A stretch of 64,000 nucleotides of DNA, from contig CP166131.1 in NCBI GenBank assembly GCA_041228345.1, positions 1,116,001-1,180,000 of the forward strand. The letters run 5' to 3'. Below the pieces are notes generated by a model that saw nothing but the letters and a program-made list of their open reading frames with translations, made no database searches and was not told where the DNA came from. This document shows positions 18,399 to 26,764 of this stretch, one piece after another. This DNA is from Alphaproteobacteria bacterium LSUCC0396. GTDB taxonomy: Bacteria; Pseudomonadota; Alphaproteobacteria; Puniceispirillales; Puniceispirillaceae. Positions within the stretch are counted from its first letter, which is position 1. The number at the start of each line of letters is the position of its first letter. A program made the position numbers and the translations under genes.

Positions 18399-19289
18399 TC
18401 AGACCCGCAACCCGTCTGCAGTTGCCTCGACAAATAATGACGCTAGCGTCGTCCGGGGGCGGTTAGCCGGAAACAGAAAGGCAAAATCATAATGGATCGT
18501 CGGTTTTAGCGGACGGATCACGACATTTTCGCTGCTGTTTGATCTTGCCGTAAACGGGTCGGTAATCGCAATGCCAATGCCATGCTCGACAAATTCATTC
18601 ACCGCCACCGCAGTTGTTTCAAACTGCGGTTTATACTCGATGCGTGCCTCAGCAAATAATTGGTCGATCCGCATCCTGCCAATCGTTCCCTGCGGCAGCC
18701 CAACCATTGTTTCACCAGCAAGATCAGCAATATCTATCCGTTGCATCTTGGCGAGCTTGTGACGTTTATGCAGGACGCAAACACCCGGAAAACTGCCGAT
18801 ATGGACAAGGTGTGCGCTTGGATATGTGAATGGCAAAGCCACCGCACATAGGTCAAACTGCTGGCCCTCAATGCGCCGCTCTAGCTCAACCCTGCTGACC
18901 ACATCAACATTAACCGAGACACCGCTAGCCGTGGCCTTGAAAATACTTAACGCCTTGGGCATAAGCCCGCGGGCAAGAGTCGCAGAGGTAAGCAATTGCA
19001 GATGCCCCTCTGAAACCTGGCGAAGTTCATTAGCCTTGCGGACAAGCCTGTTCAATGCCTCAGCAGCCGAATCCGCCTCGGCCAATAGCAATTTACCCTC
19101 GGCCGTAAGCCGTAACCGCCGTTTGCTTCGGTCAAATAAGGTGATGCCGAGCTGGCTCTCCAGCGCGGCGATATGCCGGCTCATCGCCGACTGATCGGCG
19201 TTCAATATGCGCGCAGCATCCGTCATACTGCCCGCCCTAGAAACCGCCCGAAATGTCTCGATCCAGCGAAATGGCAGATTTTTCATCAC
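18399..19289 (-). CDS. LysR-family transcriptional regulator
   Basis: 296 residues. The N-terminal winged helix-turn-helix contains FRAVSRAGSMTDAARILN, SAMSRHIAALESQLGITLF and RLTAEGKLLL. The C-terminal two-thirds is the periplasmic-binding-protein-like effector domain. It lies convergent to the TRAP operon and divergent from the TauD-family gene 105 bp away, the classic position for control of the dioxygenase gene and possibly the transporter. The inducer is unknown. Confidence 0.9.
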   Translation of the reverse strand: MMKNLPFRWIETFRAVSRAGSMTDAARILNADQSAMSRHIAALESQLGITLFDRSKRRLRLTAEGKLLLAEADSAAEALNRLVRKANELRQVSEGHLQLLTSATLARGLMPKALSIFKATASGVSVNVDVVSRVELERRIEGQQFDLCAVALPFTYPSAHLVHIGSFPGVCVLHKRHKLAKMQRIDIADLAGETMVGLPQGTIGRMRIDQLFAEARIEYKPQFETTAVAVNEFVEHGIGIAITDPFTARSNSSENVVIRPLKPTIHYDFAFLFPANRPRTTLASLFVEATADGLRV

Positions 19290-19394
19290 TTACCTATGTA
19301 AAAAACGCATAAATAATTTGCTATTTTTCATTTTTTTTCATCATTTGTATAGCCTAAGCTTTGAGCAGGCTTTTGACAGAAACAGGGGGTTGAA

Positions 19395-20267
19395 ATGAGC
19401 GCAAATAATCAATTTGAGGTTATACCAACAGGCGCCGCGCTTGGCGCCGACATAGTTGGGTTGGATTTGACGCAAGAAATTGATGGCGACGTTTTTAAAA
19501 AAGTGACTGCTGCATGGGATCAGCATCTAGTTCTCCGATTTCGCAATCAAAATTTAACTGAAGACCAATTTGTCCGCTTTTCCCAATATTTTGGCGCTCT
19601 TGATAAAGCACCAACGCGTCCAGTTAATGGTGCATACCATCCAACGCGGGAAGAAATTGCCGTAATCTCAAATATAGTCAAGGAGGGTGTTGCAATTGGT
19701 GGGCTAGGCAATTCTGAACTGGTTTGGCATCAGGATATGACCTATAAGGACCTGCCGCCAAAAGCGAGTATTCTCTATGGCCTGACCACACCTGCAACCG
19801 GCGGTGATACTCATTTTTACAATCTGAACCGCGCCTATGAAACCTTGCCAGACGCGCTGCGAGAACGGATTAAGGGATTGTCATGCAAGCATGATGCAAC
19901 ACGCAATTCAGCCGGCCAGCTACGCGCCGGTTTTGACGAAAACTATAGTAACGAGAACAGGCCCGGTGCGGTGCATCCATTGGTTATCAAGCATCACTCA
20001 ACGGGGAAAGAGTCGCTCTATGTTGGACGGCGGCCAAATGCCTGGATTGTCGGGTTGAATGACCAGGACAGTGATCAGCTATTGGACGAGATTTGGCACC
20101 ATATCGAAACCGGCTCACACCTCTGGGCGCAGCAATGGCAACCAAACGATCTTGTCATATGGGATAACCGTTACACGCTGCATATGCGCGGCGACCTCGA
20201 CCCGAACCAAGACCGGCTTATGCACCGCACGCAAATCCGAGATGAGCGGGCGCCTACTGCTGCGTAA
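19395..20267 (+). CDS. TauD/TfdA-family Fe(II)/2-oxoglutarate dioxygenase
   Basis: 290 residues. The iron facial triad is visible: H112-x-D114 in WHQDMTY and the distal H263 in DNRYTLHMRGD, where the following arginine binds 2-oxoglutarate. Family members hydroxylate taurine (releasing sulfite), alkyl sulfates, 2,4-D or related acids. The TauE-family exporter gene immediately downstream favours a sulfonate substrate releasing sulfite, as for TauD. The GGGGGTTGAA ribosome site supports the ATG. A hairpin follows the stop. Confidence 0.87.
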   Translation: MSANNQFEVIPTGAALGADIVGLDLTQEIDGDVFKKVTAAWDQHLVLRFRNQNLTEDQFVRFSQYFGALDKAPTRPVNGAYHPTREEIAVISNIVKEGVAIGGLGNSELVWHQDMTYKDLPPKASILYGLTTPATGGDTHFYNLNRAYETLPDALRERIKGLSCKHDATRNSAGQLRAGFDENYSNENRPGAVHPLVIKHHSTGKESLYVGRRPNAWIVGLNDQDSDQLLDEIWHHIETGSHLWAQQWQPNDLVIWDNRYTLHMRGDLDPNQDRLMHRTQIRDERAPTAA

Positions 20268-20285
20268 CGCCAATCATCTAACCGG

Positions 20286-20324
20286 CAAATGCCGCCATAT
20301 GGGACCGCTAAGAGGCGGCATTTG
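20286..20324 (+). terminator. Long-stem hairpin between dioxygenase and TauE-family genes
   Basis: CAAATGCCGCC and GGCGGCATTTG form an 11-bp perfect inverted repeat around a 17-base loop. The T-run is poor, so it may act as a partial terminator or RNA-stability element rather than a full stop. Confidence 0.5.
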
Positions 20325-20420
20325 TCTGACCATGATTTACCATCACAAAGCCAGAAGGCGGGTTATCTTCCGGACCCTTTTCTCAGCTAACCGGCTTTTG
20401 ACACATGGGCGTACCCAAAT

Positions 20421-21152
20421 TTGGAATTAACAGATCTTCTTCTTGTTTGTGCCGTTGCTTTTGTAACAGCCGCGATAACCGGTATAACAGGTGTTGCAGG
20501 TGGCTTGCTGCCCGCAGTTTTCCTAACACCAATCATTGGCATCACGTCGGTATTGCCAGTGCTGGCAATCATGCTGCTGTTTGGCAGTATATCGCGCGCA
20601 TGGATCAACCGCGCTGATTTTCACCGCGAGGCATTTTTGCGTGTTGCCATTCCGGCGATCCCAATGGTCGTGCTAGGGGGCATCTTCTATGCGCAGTTAG
20701 AGGCAAAAATGATTGCGCTAATGCTCGGCAGCGTTGTGTTAATTTCAATCCCGATCCGGCGAATTGCGAAATCATACAAAATCAAGACCTCTCCATCTTT
20801 ACTGAGTTTTGTTGGTGGCATTTTTGGATTCCTGGCCGGCTCATCAACCGGCCCCGGCTTGTTGCTGGTGCCGTTCATGCTGGGTTATGGGCTATCAAAG
20901 GCAAGCTTTGTTGCGACCCTAGCGGTGATTTCTGCGATGACGCATATCGCACGTGCCCTGACATTTGGCAGCATAGGTCTAATCGGACATGACATCCTGA
21001 CCCTTGGCATTATTGCGGGCATTGCCACCATCCCGGGCGCAATGCTTGGCCGGCTAATTCTAGAGCGCATCACAAACCGCAACCACGAGATGCTGGTAGA
21101 TCTGATGGCGCTTGGTGGCGGCGGTAACTTTCTATGGATTGCTTTTCAATAA
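20421..21152 (+). CDS. TauE/SafE (TSUP) family anion exporter
   Basis: 243 residues with seven or eight hydrophobic segments and the family features ITGITGVAGGLLPAVFLTP and GFLAGSSTGPGLLLVP. TSUP proteins carry sulfite, sulfoacetate or related organosulfur anions across the inner membrane. The reading begins at a TTG (MELTDLLLV), since no ATG in this frame covers the first membrane helix; the true start is therefore uncertain. Gene order with the TauD-family dioxygenase suggests export of sulfite formed by desulfonation. Confidence 0.82.
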   Translation: MELTDLLLVCAVAFVTAAITGITGVAGGLLPAVFLTPIIGITSVLPVLAIMLLFGSISRAWINRADFHREAFLRVAIPAIPMVVLGGIFYAQLEAKMIALMLGSVVLISIPIRRIAKSYKIKTSPSLLSFVGGIFGFLAGSSTGPGLLLVPFMLGYGLSKASFVATLAVISAMTHIARALTFGSIGLIGHDILTLGIIAGIATIPGAMLGRLILERITNRNHEMLVDLMALGGGGNFLWIAFQ

Positions 21153-21239
21153 GGCCATCTTCGCCAATTTGGCGCCATATAAATCTACTACAAAAATTAA
21201 ATGGCGAAGCGATAATGCCCAAGCAAGCACTACAATTGC

Positions 21240-22433
21240 CTAATCATGGGTTGGTTGCAAGTTATTGCGCGCCGAATATAACAACAACAACCCGATTAAA
21301 AGCGCCGGCGACGCACATACCAAAAAGCCCAGCTTATAACTTCCCGACAAGCTCAACACCAATGAATAGAGAAGCGGCAAAACCAGCCCGCCACATTGAC
21401 CAAATGATAACACGCCACCAGTGACAGCGCCCCGCATTGATACAGGGGCCAGCCTTGCAGCCTCAGCAAGCGTCACCCCATGCCATGAAAAAACCGACGC
21501 GCTCACTGCAATAGCCACAAGCGTTACATGCCAATGGGTCCAAACCGGACTAAATAAGCTAACCGCTGAAACCGAAAAAAACATCATAACCGCCAAAAGG
21601 CCAAGCATAACTCTCGGGGACACATACTGACTGCTCAACCAACCCCAGAAAATACGCCCAGGTATGGCTACCACAGTTGCAATTGAAAAAACAGTTCCTG
21701 CTTCAACCAACGTGAAGCCAACTTCGGTCAGGTAAACCACAAAATAAGCAATAAAAGTGGTTTGTAGTCCAACGAAGGCAAAGGCACCGAATGCGAGGCC
21801 TCTAAGTTCAGATTTTTTAATGACGAAGCCTATCGTTTCAGGAAAATCGGACAAGTGAAATTTCCGCGTCAGGTCTTTATCACTATCAAACTCACTGCGC
21901 GCTAATTCCAGAAATACAGAAAAAAGCAAACAACCGACTCCAATTACGATAAGTGCAAACCGCCAACCATAAGTTTCAGTTAACATTGGACCAAGCAATC
22001 CGGCTATTAACAGAGCAAACGGAACTGCTGTTTGTTTTGCAGAGAAAACCAGTGGGGCATATTTACTAGGCGCATATCGGCTTAACAGGTGAGAGCTTGC
22101 CGGGGTTGAAGACGCTGATGCACCAATAGCTATTGCCGATACAATCATCAATGCGATGGAACCTGGAGCCGCTAGAATCAATCCAATTCCGGTCAGCAAA
22201 AGTGACACCTGACTGACACGGAGCGCTCCAAAGCGCACAATAACACTCCCACAACCTGCCTGTACAAAAAGTGAAACCGCGGCGATCATGCTAACATACA
22301 CACCAACCCATGACGCCTCTACTTGAAGCTCAAGAATAATCGCGGGCGCAAGCACCGACGGTAAAACCTTGCCAAGCGTAACAAAGGTCTGCTGAACAAA
22401 CATCGAGCCAAGAGCCAGATATAGCCATGTCAT
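21240..22433 (-). CDS. Major facilitator superfamily transporter
   Basis: 397 residues with about 12 hydrophobic segments in two halves and a soluble loop around residues 175-195 (FDSDKDLTRKF). The fold and length match the MFS, of the oxalate/nitrate-like or YbfB/CynX-like general class. Nothing in the sequence identifies the substrate. It is convergent with the TauE-family gene, so it may or may not belong to that module. Confidence 0.83.
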   Translation of the reverse strand: MTWLYLALGSMFVQQTFVTLGKVLPSVLAPAIILELQVEASWVGVYVSMIAAVSLFVQAGCGSVIVRFGALRVSQVSLLLTGIGLILAAPGSIALMIVSAIAIGASASSTPASSHLLSRYAPSKYAPLVFSAKQTAVPFALLIAGLLGPMLTETYGWRFALIVIGVGCLLFSVFLELARSEFDSDKDLTRKFHLSDFPETIGFVIKKSELRGLAFGAFAFVGLQTTFIAYFVVYLTEVGFTLVEAGTVFSIATVVAIPGRIFWGWLSSQYVSPRVMLGLLAVMMFFSVSAVSLFSPVWTHWHVTLVAIAVSASVFSWHGVTLAEAARLAPVSMRGAVTGGVLSFGQCGGLVLPLLYSLVLSLSGSYKLGFLVCASPALLIGLLLLYSARNNLQPTHD

Positions 22434-22624
22434 TGTGATTGGACCTTTGTTGTCATTGAAGCAGTGACCATTTATTTCCAGTCACCAGACTATTGCGGAT
22501 TTCTATAGTGGGTCTGTTGAGTTTCATGCCAGCAGAGCTGCCAAGCTAAATATCTAAATTATTATTAGATCATTCCACTTCAATATGGAATAGCTTACGC
22601 ACCGCAATGGTTTGTTGACTGTAA
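22434..22624. other. Intergenic region upstream of the MFS gene
   Basis: It contains no convincing gene. One TTGTCAT element near 22452 resembles a half Pho box, but the second half is not in register. The stretch is AT-rich and probably holds the MFS promoter on the minus strand. Confidence 0.4.
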
Positions 22625-22792
22625 CTATAGAAAGGAATCAATTGCGGAGGCGTGCATAATAAAGACTGTTTGATTTCCTGCCTTTATCTCAAAAAGCCAG
22701 AGCCCATCTGTGGGGCACAACCTGACCGCAAGGTCATAGGCCTTGCCGATACTATCCTGTACCGCCGCACGCAAACTTAGGTTTTGGTACAT
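22625..22792 (-). CDS. Possible small protein (55 residues), unknown
   Basis: A short reading frame, MYQNLSLRAAVQD to MHASAIDSFL, with coding-like codon use and a mixed amphipathic composition (AVRLCPTDGLWLFEIKAG in the middle). It lies 88 bp downstream of the XRE gene in the same direction. The frame stays open upstream of the ATG for 22 more codons, so it could be the end of a decayed longer gene. There is no strong ribosome site. I do not recognise a family. Confidence 0.3.
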   Translation of the reverse strand: MYQNLSLRAAVQDSIGKAYDLAVRLCPTDGLWLFEIKAGNQTVFIMHASAIDSFL

Positions 22793-22879
22793 TTTTGTTT
22801 GATTTCCAGTGATCTTCGCACCGAGACTTGGGTGGTTCTCTTTAGATCGCCAGCATTAAGAATAAATTTCCACTCGTGC

Positions 22880-23152
22880 CTAAGAATTTGTGTCGATTGA
22901 ATTAATCTCGAAGAAGCCTTTGTCTTTCAAAACGGGTTGCCCTTTTGGTTGTGTAAAATCGACACATTCAATGCCACACGATATTGCAAAACAGGCCAGT
23001 GACACCGCCTTTGGAATTTCTATTGGCTTTCCCTTCCGTTCGCCTTTTTCATAATATTGTACGGTGCGTAACTTTAGCCCAAGTTTGCGAGCTGCTTTCG
23101 TCTGACTGAAACCATGCGCTTTGCGCCACCTCTTGAACTCTTTAGATTTCAT
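22880..23152 (-). CDS. Small XRE-family helix-turn-helix protein
   Basis: 90 residues. The first 45 form an HTH_XRE domain: FKRWRKAHGFSQTKAARKLG then RTVQYYEKGERKG. The C-terminus is a short tail without known domain. It is divergent from the Nudix gene 82 bp away and probably regulates locally. Such small XRE proteins are common in mobile or recently acquired patches; no toxin partner was recognised. Confidence 0.75.
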   Translation of the reverse strand: MKSKEFKRWRKAHGFSQTKAARKLGLKLRTVQYYEKGERKGKPIEIPKAVSLACFAISCGIECVDFTQPKGQPVLKDKGFFEINSIDTNS

Positions 23153-23233
23153 TACAAAACCAACCTAATAGAAATTATGCAATAGTTGCGTATTTAATAT
23201 GTACATTTTGCATATTTGTGGTAACCTTTCAAT

Positions 23234-23710
23234 ATGAAAGTTGGAGCAATTGCCTATATAAATAACGCCAATGGCGTCGAATTGTGCTTTGTGAGTAGCC
23301 GTCGACACAAAGGCATAATTACTTTGCCTAAAGGGATAGTAAAACCAAATGAACAGCTGACCAAAGCTGCAACTCGTGAGCTCTTTGAGGAAGCTGGGAT
23401 AACAGGCAAAGTGAAGAGGAAATCGTACCCGTTGTTGTTCACGTCGAACAAAATAGGGATCGAAGATATTTTGTATTTCTTTGTAAAAATCACCGCTGTT
23501 GAGGAAAATTGGCCCGAAGCCAACCATAGAAACCGGGTTTTTCTTACCGTAAATGAGGCATCAAGCAGGGCGACCAGCCAAGGCACAAAAAAAATCATTA
23601 ATCTTTTGATGAATGATCAAACACTGCTTTCAGAAGCTAAACAAAGCAACGCGCTCACTATCCCGTTATTCAAAAAAATTAATTGTCTCAAAAAAATCTC
23701 ATTCGTCTGA
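23234..23710 (+). CDS. Nudix hydrolase
   Basis: 158 residues. A complete Nudix box runs from G34 to I56 (G-x5-E-x7-RELFEEAGI). The N-terminal part (VGAIAYINNANGVELCFVSSRR) and LPKGIVKPNE are like diadenosine polyphosphate or inositol-pyrophosphate hydrolases of the DIPP/MutT type. The C-terminal 30 residues are lysine-rich and unlike a standard Nudix end. The substrate is unknown. Base composition is more AT-rich than in neighbouring metabolic genes. Confidence 0.85.
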   Translation: MKVGAIAYINNANGVELCFVSSRRHKGIITLPKGIVKPNEQLTKAATRELFEEAGITGKVKRKSYPLLFTSNKIGIEDILYFFVKITAVEENWPEANHRNRVFLTVNEASSRATSQGTKKIINLLMNDQTLLSEAKQSNALTIPLFKKINCLKKISFV

Positions 23711-23761
23711 AAATTAGAAACAATGTCGCCGAGGGCGTCGCGCCAATTGGAGAAACAAAAA

Positions 23762-24256
23762 ATGTCCAAACCCGTTAATAAAAGCCACATACTTTTAACG
23801 TTGCTGCTTTCGTTTTTTTTCAGCAGTCTAGCTTACGCAGACCAGCGTATCACAGTGCATGATCTAATAGGCGTATGGACAACATCAGATGAGGGCACAA
23901 ATCACGCGATGACAGCAGAGCAGGTGAGCAGCAACTGCCAGTCATTCAAAATGATCATTCATGCCGACCTCAGAGTTGAAGCCCTTACCCTTGGCGACGA
24001 CGGCGGTTATATGTTTTGGGCGGTTGCGGAAACGCCCTGCTTGCTGGCGGACAACGTACTTGCCTGTAGAATGAATGTTTATACCGAAAAGCGCACGCTA
24101 TCTGAAAACAAACCAGTCGCGTGGTCACTAAAGGCAACTGGCAACGGCTTGTTTGACTCTAAAACACTTATCGGTAGTGATGCAGAAGACACCATGTATC
24201 GTTGTGCTGATACCGTTCATGAAACCAGCTTGATCACGTCAAAAAAGCAAATCTGA
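23762..24256 (+). CDS. Secreted hypothetical protein
   Basis: 164 residues from the ATG after GGAGAAACAAAA; an upstream ATG would add 13 residues before the signal peptide. The N-terminus (MSKPVNKSHILLTLLLSFFF, cleavage near AYA-DQ) is a clear signal peptide. The mature part has four or five cysteines and begins RITVHDLIGVWTTSDEGT, a pattern of small periplasmic proteins with a lipocalin-like start, but I recognise no family. It ends 15 bp from the convergent phnM gene. Confidence 0.65.
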   Translation: MSKPVNKSHILLTLLLSFFFSSLAYADQRITVHDLIGVWTTSDEGTNHAMTAEQVSSNCQSFKMIIHADLRVEALTLGDDGGYMFWAVAETPCLLADNVLACRMNVYTEKRTLSENKPVAWSLKATGNGLFDSKTLIGSDAEDTMYRCADTVHETSLITSKKQI

Positions 24257-24271
24257 ATTTACATCTGGCGA

Positions 24272-25417
24272 CTAGGCTACCTGCACACCGCCACAGAAAA
24301 CAGACCCGACTATAGGCATTTGGTCATGCAAGCGGAATCTGACAATGTCTGCTCGTTTGCCTACGCTTAGGCGCCCTCGATCACTTAATCCCGTTGCATC
24401 TGCCGGTGCCGATGTCACACTCTGCAAACCCTTGGAAAGGCTGTTAAGGGTCCGACCTAGCTTTACAGCGCCAATCAGCAAAGAGGCGGGAATATAGTCT
24501 GAACTCAAAATATCCAGCAAATTTACCTGCGCAAGGTCATGCGCAGCAACGTTTCCAGAATGTGACCGACCGCGCACGATGTTTGGCGCGCCCATAATGA
24601 TAAATTGTCCATTTTGCCGACACTCTTCTGCTGCCTCAATTGTCGTCGGAAATTCTGCAACTTTAACACCAGATGCGGCTGACGCGATCACATCGTCACG
24701 TGTGGTGTCGTCATGGCTTGCTAAAACCGCTTTAACCGACCTTGCAAATTCAATGGCAACATCGCGATGCTTTTCACCAAACTGTGCCTGTAACTCCAAA
24801 CGTTCTGCAAAATGCTGGTCAATCTTCTCTTCTGAAAATCCATGCTTACCACGAAGATATTCACGGAGTTTTTCTGCATCCCTGAATTGCCTTTGCCCCG
24901 GAGTATGGTCCATCAATGAGACAAGCCCAACCCCATCACTAGGTCCGAACTCAGCCATTTCTTCAGGTAGTGTTTCGGTACATAACTCAGCTCGAAGGTG
25001 AAGGTAGTGGTTGATCTTCATGTCACCAGATCTTACCAAAGACAGAATATTACCCGCCGTTTCACGCGCATATTTTCTATAGCCAGTCGATTTTTCGTCT
25101 GACGGCACTGATCCAACCCGTAACGCATCAAATACAGTTGTGATGCCGGAACCTGCGAGTTCCCGGTCATGTGAAGCAACTGCAGCCTTTGAGTTCCAAA
25201 AGACTCCTGGTCTTGGCTGCAAATGCCGCTCAAGATTGTCTGTATGTAATTCAATCAATCCCGCACACACATAATCGCCATTACAATCTATCGCACCAGA
25301 CGGCACTGATTTCCCTTCACCTATGCGCCGTATACCCGACTGATTAAATTCAATACTTCCAATAAAATCAGAGTTCTCACCGATAATCCGAGCATTTGCT
25401 AAAACTGTAGTTGTCAT
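24272..25417 (-). CDS. phnM: Alpha-D-ribose 1-methylphosphonate 5-triphosphate diphosphatase
   Basis: 381 residues of the amidohydrolase superfamily. Metal-binding and family motifs are visible: GLIELHTDNLERHLQPRPG near the N-terminus, SLMDHTPGQRQF in the middle and VLASHDDTTRDDV later. PhnM removes pyrophosphate from the ribose-5-triphosphate methylphosphonate made by PhnGHIL, giving the substrate of the C-P lyase PhnJ. In many genomes phnM closes the phnG-N operon; here it is separated from phnN by an opposing DUF1045 gene and must have its own promoter. Confidence 0.93.
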   Translation of the reverse strand: MTTTVLANARIIGENSDFIGSIEFNQSGIRRIGEGKSVPSGAIDCNGDYVCAGLIELHTDNLERHLQPRPGVFWNSKAAVASHDRELAGSGITTVFDALRVGSVPSDEKSTGYRKYARETAGNILSLVRSGDMKINHYLHLRAELCTETLPEEMAEFGPSDGVGLVSLMDHTPGQRQFRDAEKLREYLRGKHGFSEEKIDQHFAERLELQAQFGEKHRDVAIEFARSVKAVLASHDDTTRDDVIASAASGVKVAEFPTTIEAAEECRQNGQFIIMGAPNIVRGRSHSGNVAAHDLAQVNLLDILSSDYIPASLLIGAVKLGRTLNSLSKGLQSVTSAPADATGLSDRGRLSVGKRADIVRFRLHDQMPIVGSVFCGGVQVA

Positions 25418-25438
25418 TTGACTGTCACAATCCTGGTG
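25411..25438 (+). promoter_or_regulatory. Pho box and promoter for the DUF1045 gene
   Basis: TTGTCAT-TTGA-CTGTCAC matches the PhoB consensus YTGTCAY-N4-YTGTCAY perfectly. Ten bases later lies TAAAGC, a possible -10, which is the spacing seen in phoA-type promoters. The orientation serves the rightward gene. The site overlaps the start codon of phnM, so PhoB binding here could also affect phnM. Confidence 0.75.
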
Positions 25439-25495
25439 TAAAGCTTTTTAATATCCAAAAAACATTGCAATATTATGACATGTGAGGGAACTACC

Positions 25496-26200
25496 GTGCG
25501 TTTTATTTACCCGACTTTTAGACGATTTGCTGTATATTATATCCCTGAAGCGATCAGTCAGCTTGGTACTTTGGGAAATCACTGGCTGGGATGGAGTGTT
25601 TCTGACGGTGAATTTGTTGATCGCCTGACTGGCCCGCTTGTTCCCAAAGATATCGCCAACCTAACAAAACGGGCACAAAAGTACGGATTTCACGGCACCT
25701 TAAAGCCACCAATGCGGCTAAAAGCTGAATTTGGCCAGACAGAATTTTTATCTGCCCTTAGACAACTCGCTGCAGACCAAAGGCCATTCAAAATTCCTGA
25801 GATGCGCGTAAAATTAATGGGTAATTTTCTGGCAATAACCCCATCAGCACCTTGTCCTTTGTTGGATCAGTTAGCCACAAATCTGGTTGTTGGTTTGGAT
25901 GGTTTGCGTCAGCCACCTGATGAGCTAGAAATTGCTAAACGAAGCAGTGTGGGTTTGACCAAACAGCAACTTCTGCTTCTCAAAAACTGGGGATACCCTT
26001 ATGTCCTTGAGGAGTTTCGGTTTCATCTGACCCTGAGTGATGCATTGGATCAAAACAGATCAAAGGCTATGCTGCATGCCGCCAGAACCATTTTTAGTGC
26101 GGCGACGCAATCGCCAGTTCGGGTGAGTGATGTTGCTGCCGTCGGAGAGTCAGAGACAGGTATGTTTCACCTTATTGAGAGAGTCCCACTTGGTTGTTGA
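25496..26200 (+). CDS. DUF1045 phosphonate-metabolism protein, 2H phosphoesterase fold
   Basis: 234 residues from a GTG with GAGGGA six bases upstream; an ATG seven codons earlier has no ribosome site. Two HxT motifs, H66-G-T68 in YGFHGTLKPP and H177-L-T179 in FRFHLTLSD, are the hallmark of 2H phosphoesterases (cyclic phosphodiesterases and 2',5'-RNA ligase-like proteins). The family is known from C-P lyase loci. Because no phnP gene is present here, it is a good candidate to open the 5-phosphoribosyl 1,2-cyclic phosphate left by PhnJ; that assignment is inference. It lies inside the phn cluster but on the opposite strand, under its own Pho box. Confidence 0.85.
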   Translation: MRFIYPTFRRFAVYYIPEAISQLGTLGNHWLGWSVSDGEFVDRLTGPLVPKDIANLTKRAQKYGFHGTLKPPMRLKAEFGQTEFLSALRQLAADQRPFKIPEMRVKLMGNFLAITPSAPCPLLDQLATNLVVGLDGLRQPPDELEIAKRSSVGLTKQQLLLLKNWGYPYVLEEFRFHLTLSDALDQNRSKAMLHAARTIFSAATQSPVRVSDVAAVGESETGMFHLIERVPLGC

Positions 26201-26206
26201 ACCAGA

Positions 26207-26764
26207 TCAATGACTTGTTACGCGAAATACATTTACAAGCTGATCTACGGCGCCTGAGAGCGCACCACTGTTATCGATTATGATAGCATTTTTTGGGGGA
26301 GAGGGAGCGTATCTCTCTAGCCTGTTCCTAATCGCCTTATCCGTTTCTCGCCCTCGGTTTGCTAGCCGTGACGCAAGTATGTCAATGGACACAGTCACCC
26401 AAATAACCGTTAGATCTGGAAATTCTATCTGCATGTCAGCTAATGCGTGACGAGAACCATTAAACAACACATCGTGACCAGATTTTAAATCATCTAAAAT
26501 GCTAGTGGGAACACCATAAGATAACCCATGCGCATGCCATTTGAATAAAAAGGAGCCATCCTGTGCCGCACGATCAAACAGGCGTTGACACAAATAAACG
26601 TGATCTTCGTCTCCACCATTTTTAGGGCGGGTGATAACGCGTTTCGCAATTTTGAGACTCGGCAGACGTGGTTTCAATGCATTAAGAATACTATCCTTGC
26701 CACTACCAGATGGGCCGACAACGGTAAAAAGCCGCCCAGACTTAGTTTTAATGCCATCATGCAT
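26207..26764 (-). CDS. phnN: Ribose 1,5-bisphosphokinase
   Basis: 185 residues from the ATG overlapping the phnL stop; other in-frame starts (ATG 6 bp and TTG 18 bp upstream) are possible. A Walker A motif VVGPSGSGKDSIL near residue 15 and the guanylate-kinase-like fold match PhnN (185 residues in E. coli). It phosphorylates ribose 1,5-bisphosphate to PRPP, the last step of C-P lyase catabolism. It is the last gene of the phnG-N operon and convergent with the DUF1045 gene. Confidence 0.9.
   Translation of the reverse strand: MHDGIKTKSGRLFTVVGPSGSGKDSILNALKPRLPSLKIAKRVITRPKNGGDEDHVYLCQRLFDRAAQDGSFLFKWHAHGLSYGVPTSILDDLKSGHDVLFNGSRHALADMQIEFPDLTVIWVTVSIDILASRLANRGRETDKAIRNRLERYAPSPPKNAIIIDNSGALSGAVDQLVNVFRVTSH

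Noticed and set aside
21162-21174. Palindrome CGCCAATTTGGCG as terminator between TauE-like and MFS genes
   Set aside because: It is a perfect inverted repeat but the loop is minimal and no T-run follows, so a terminator cannot be claimed.
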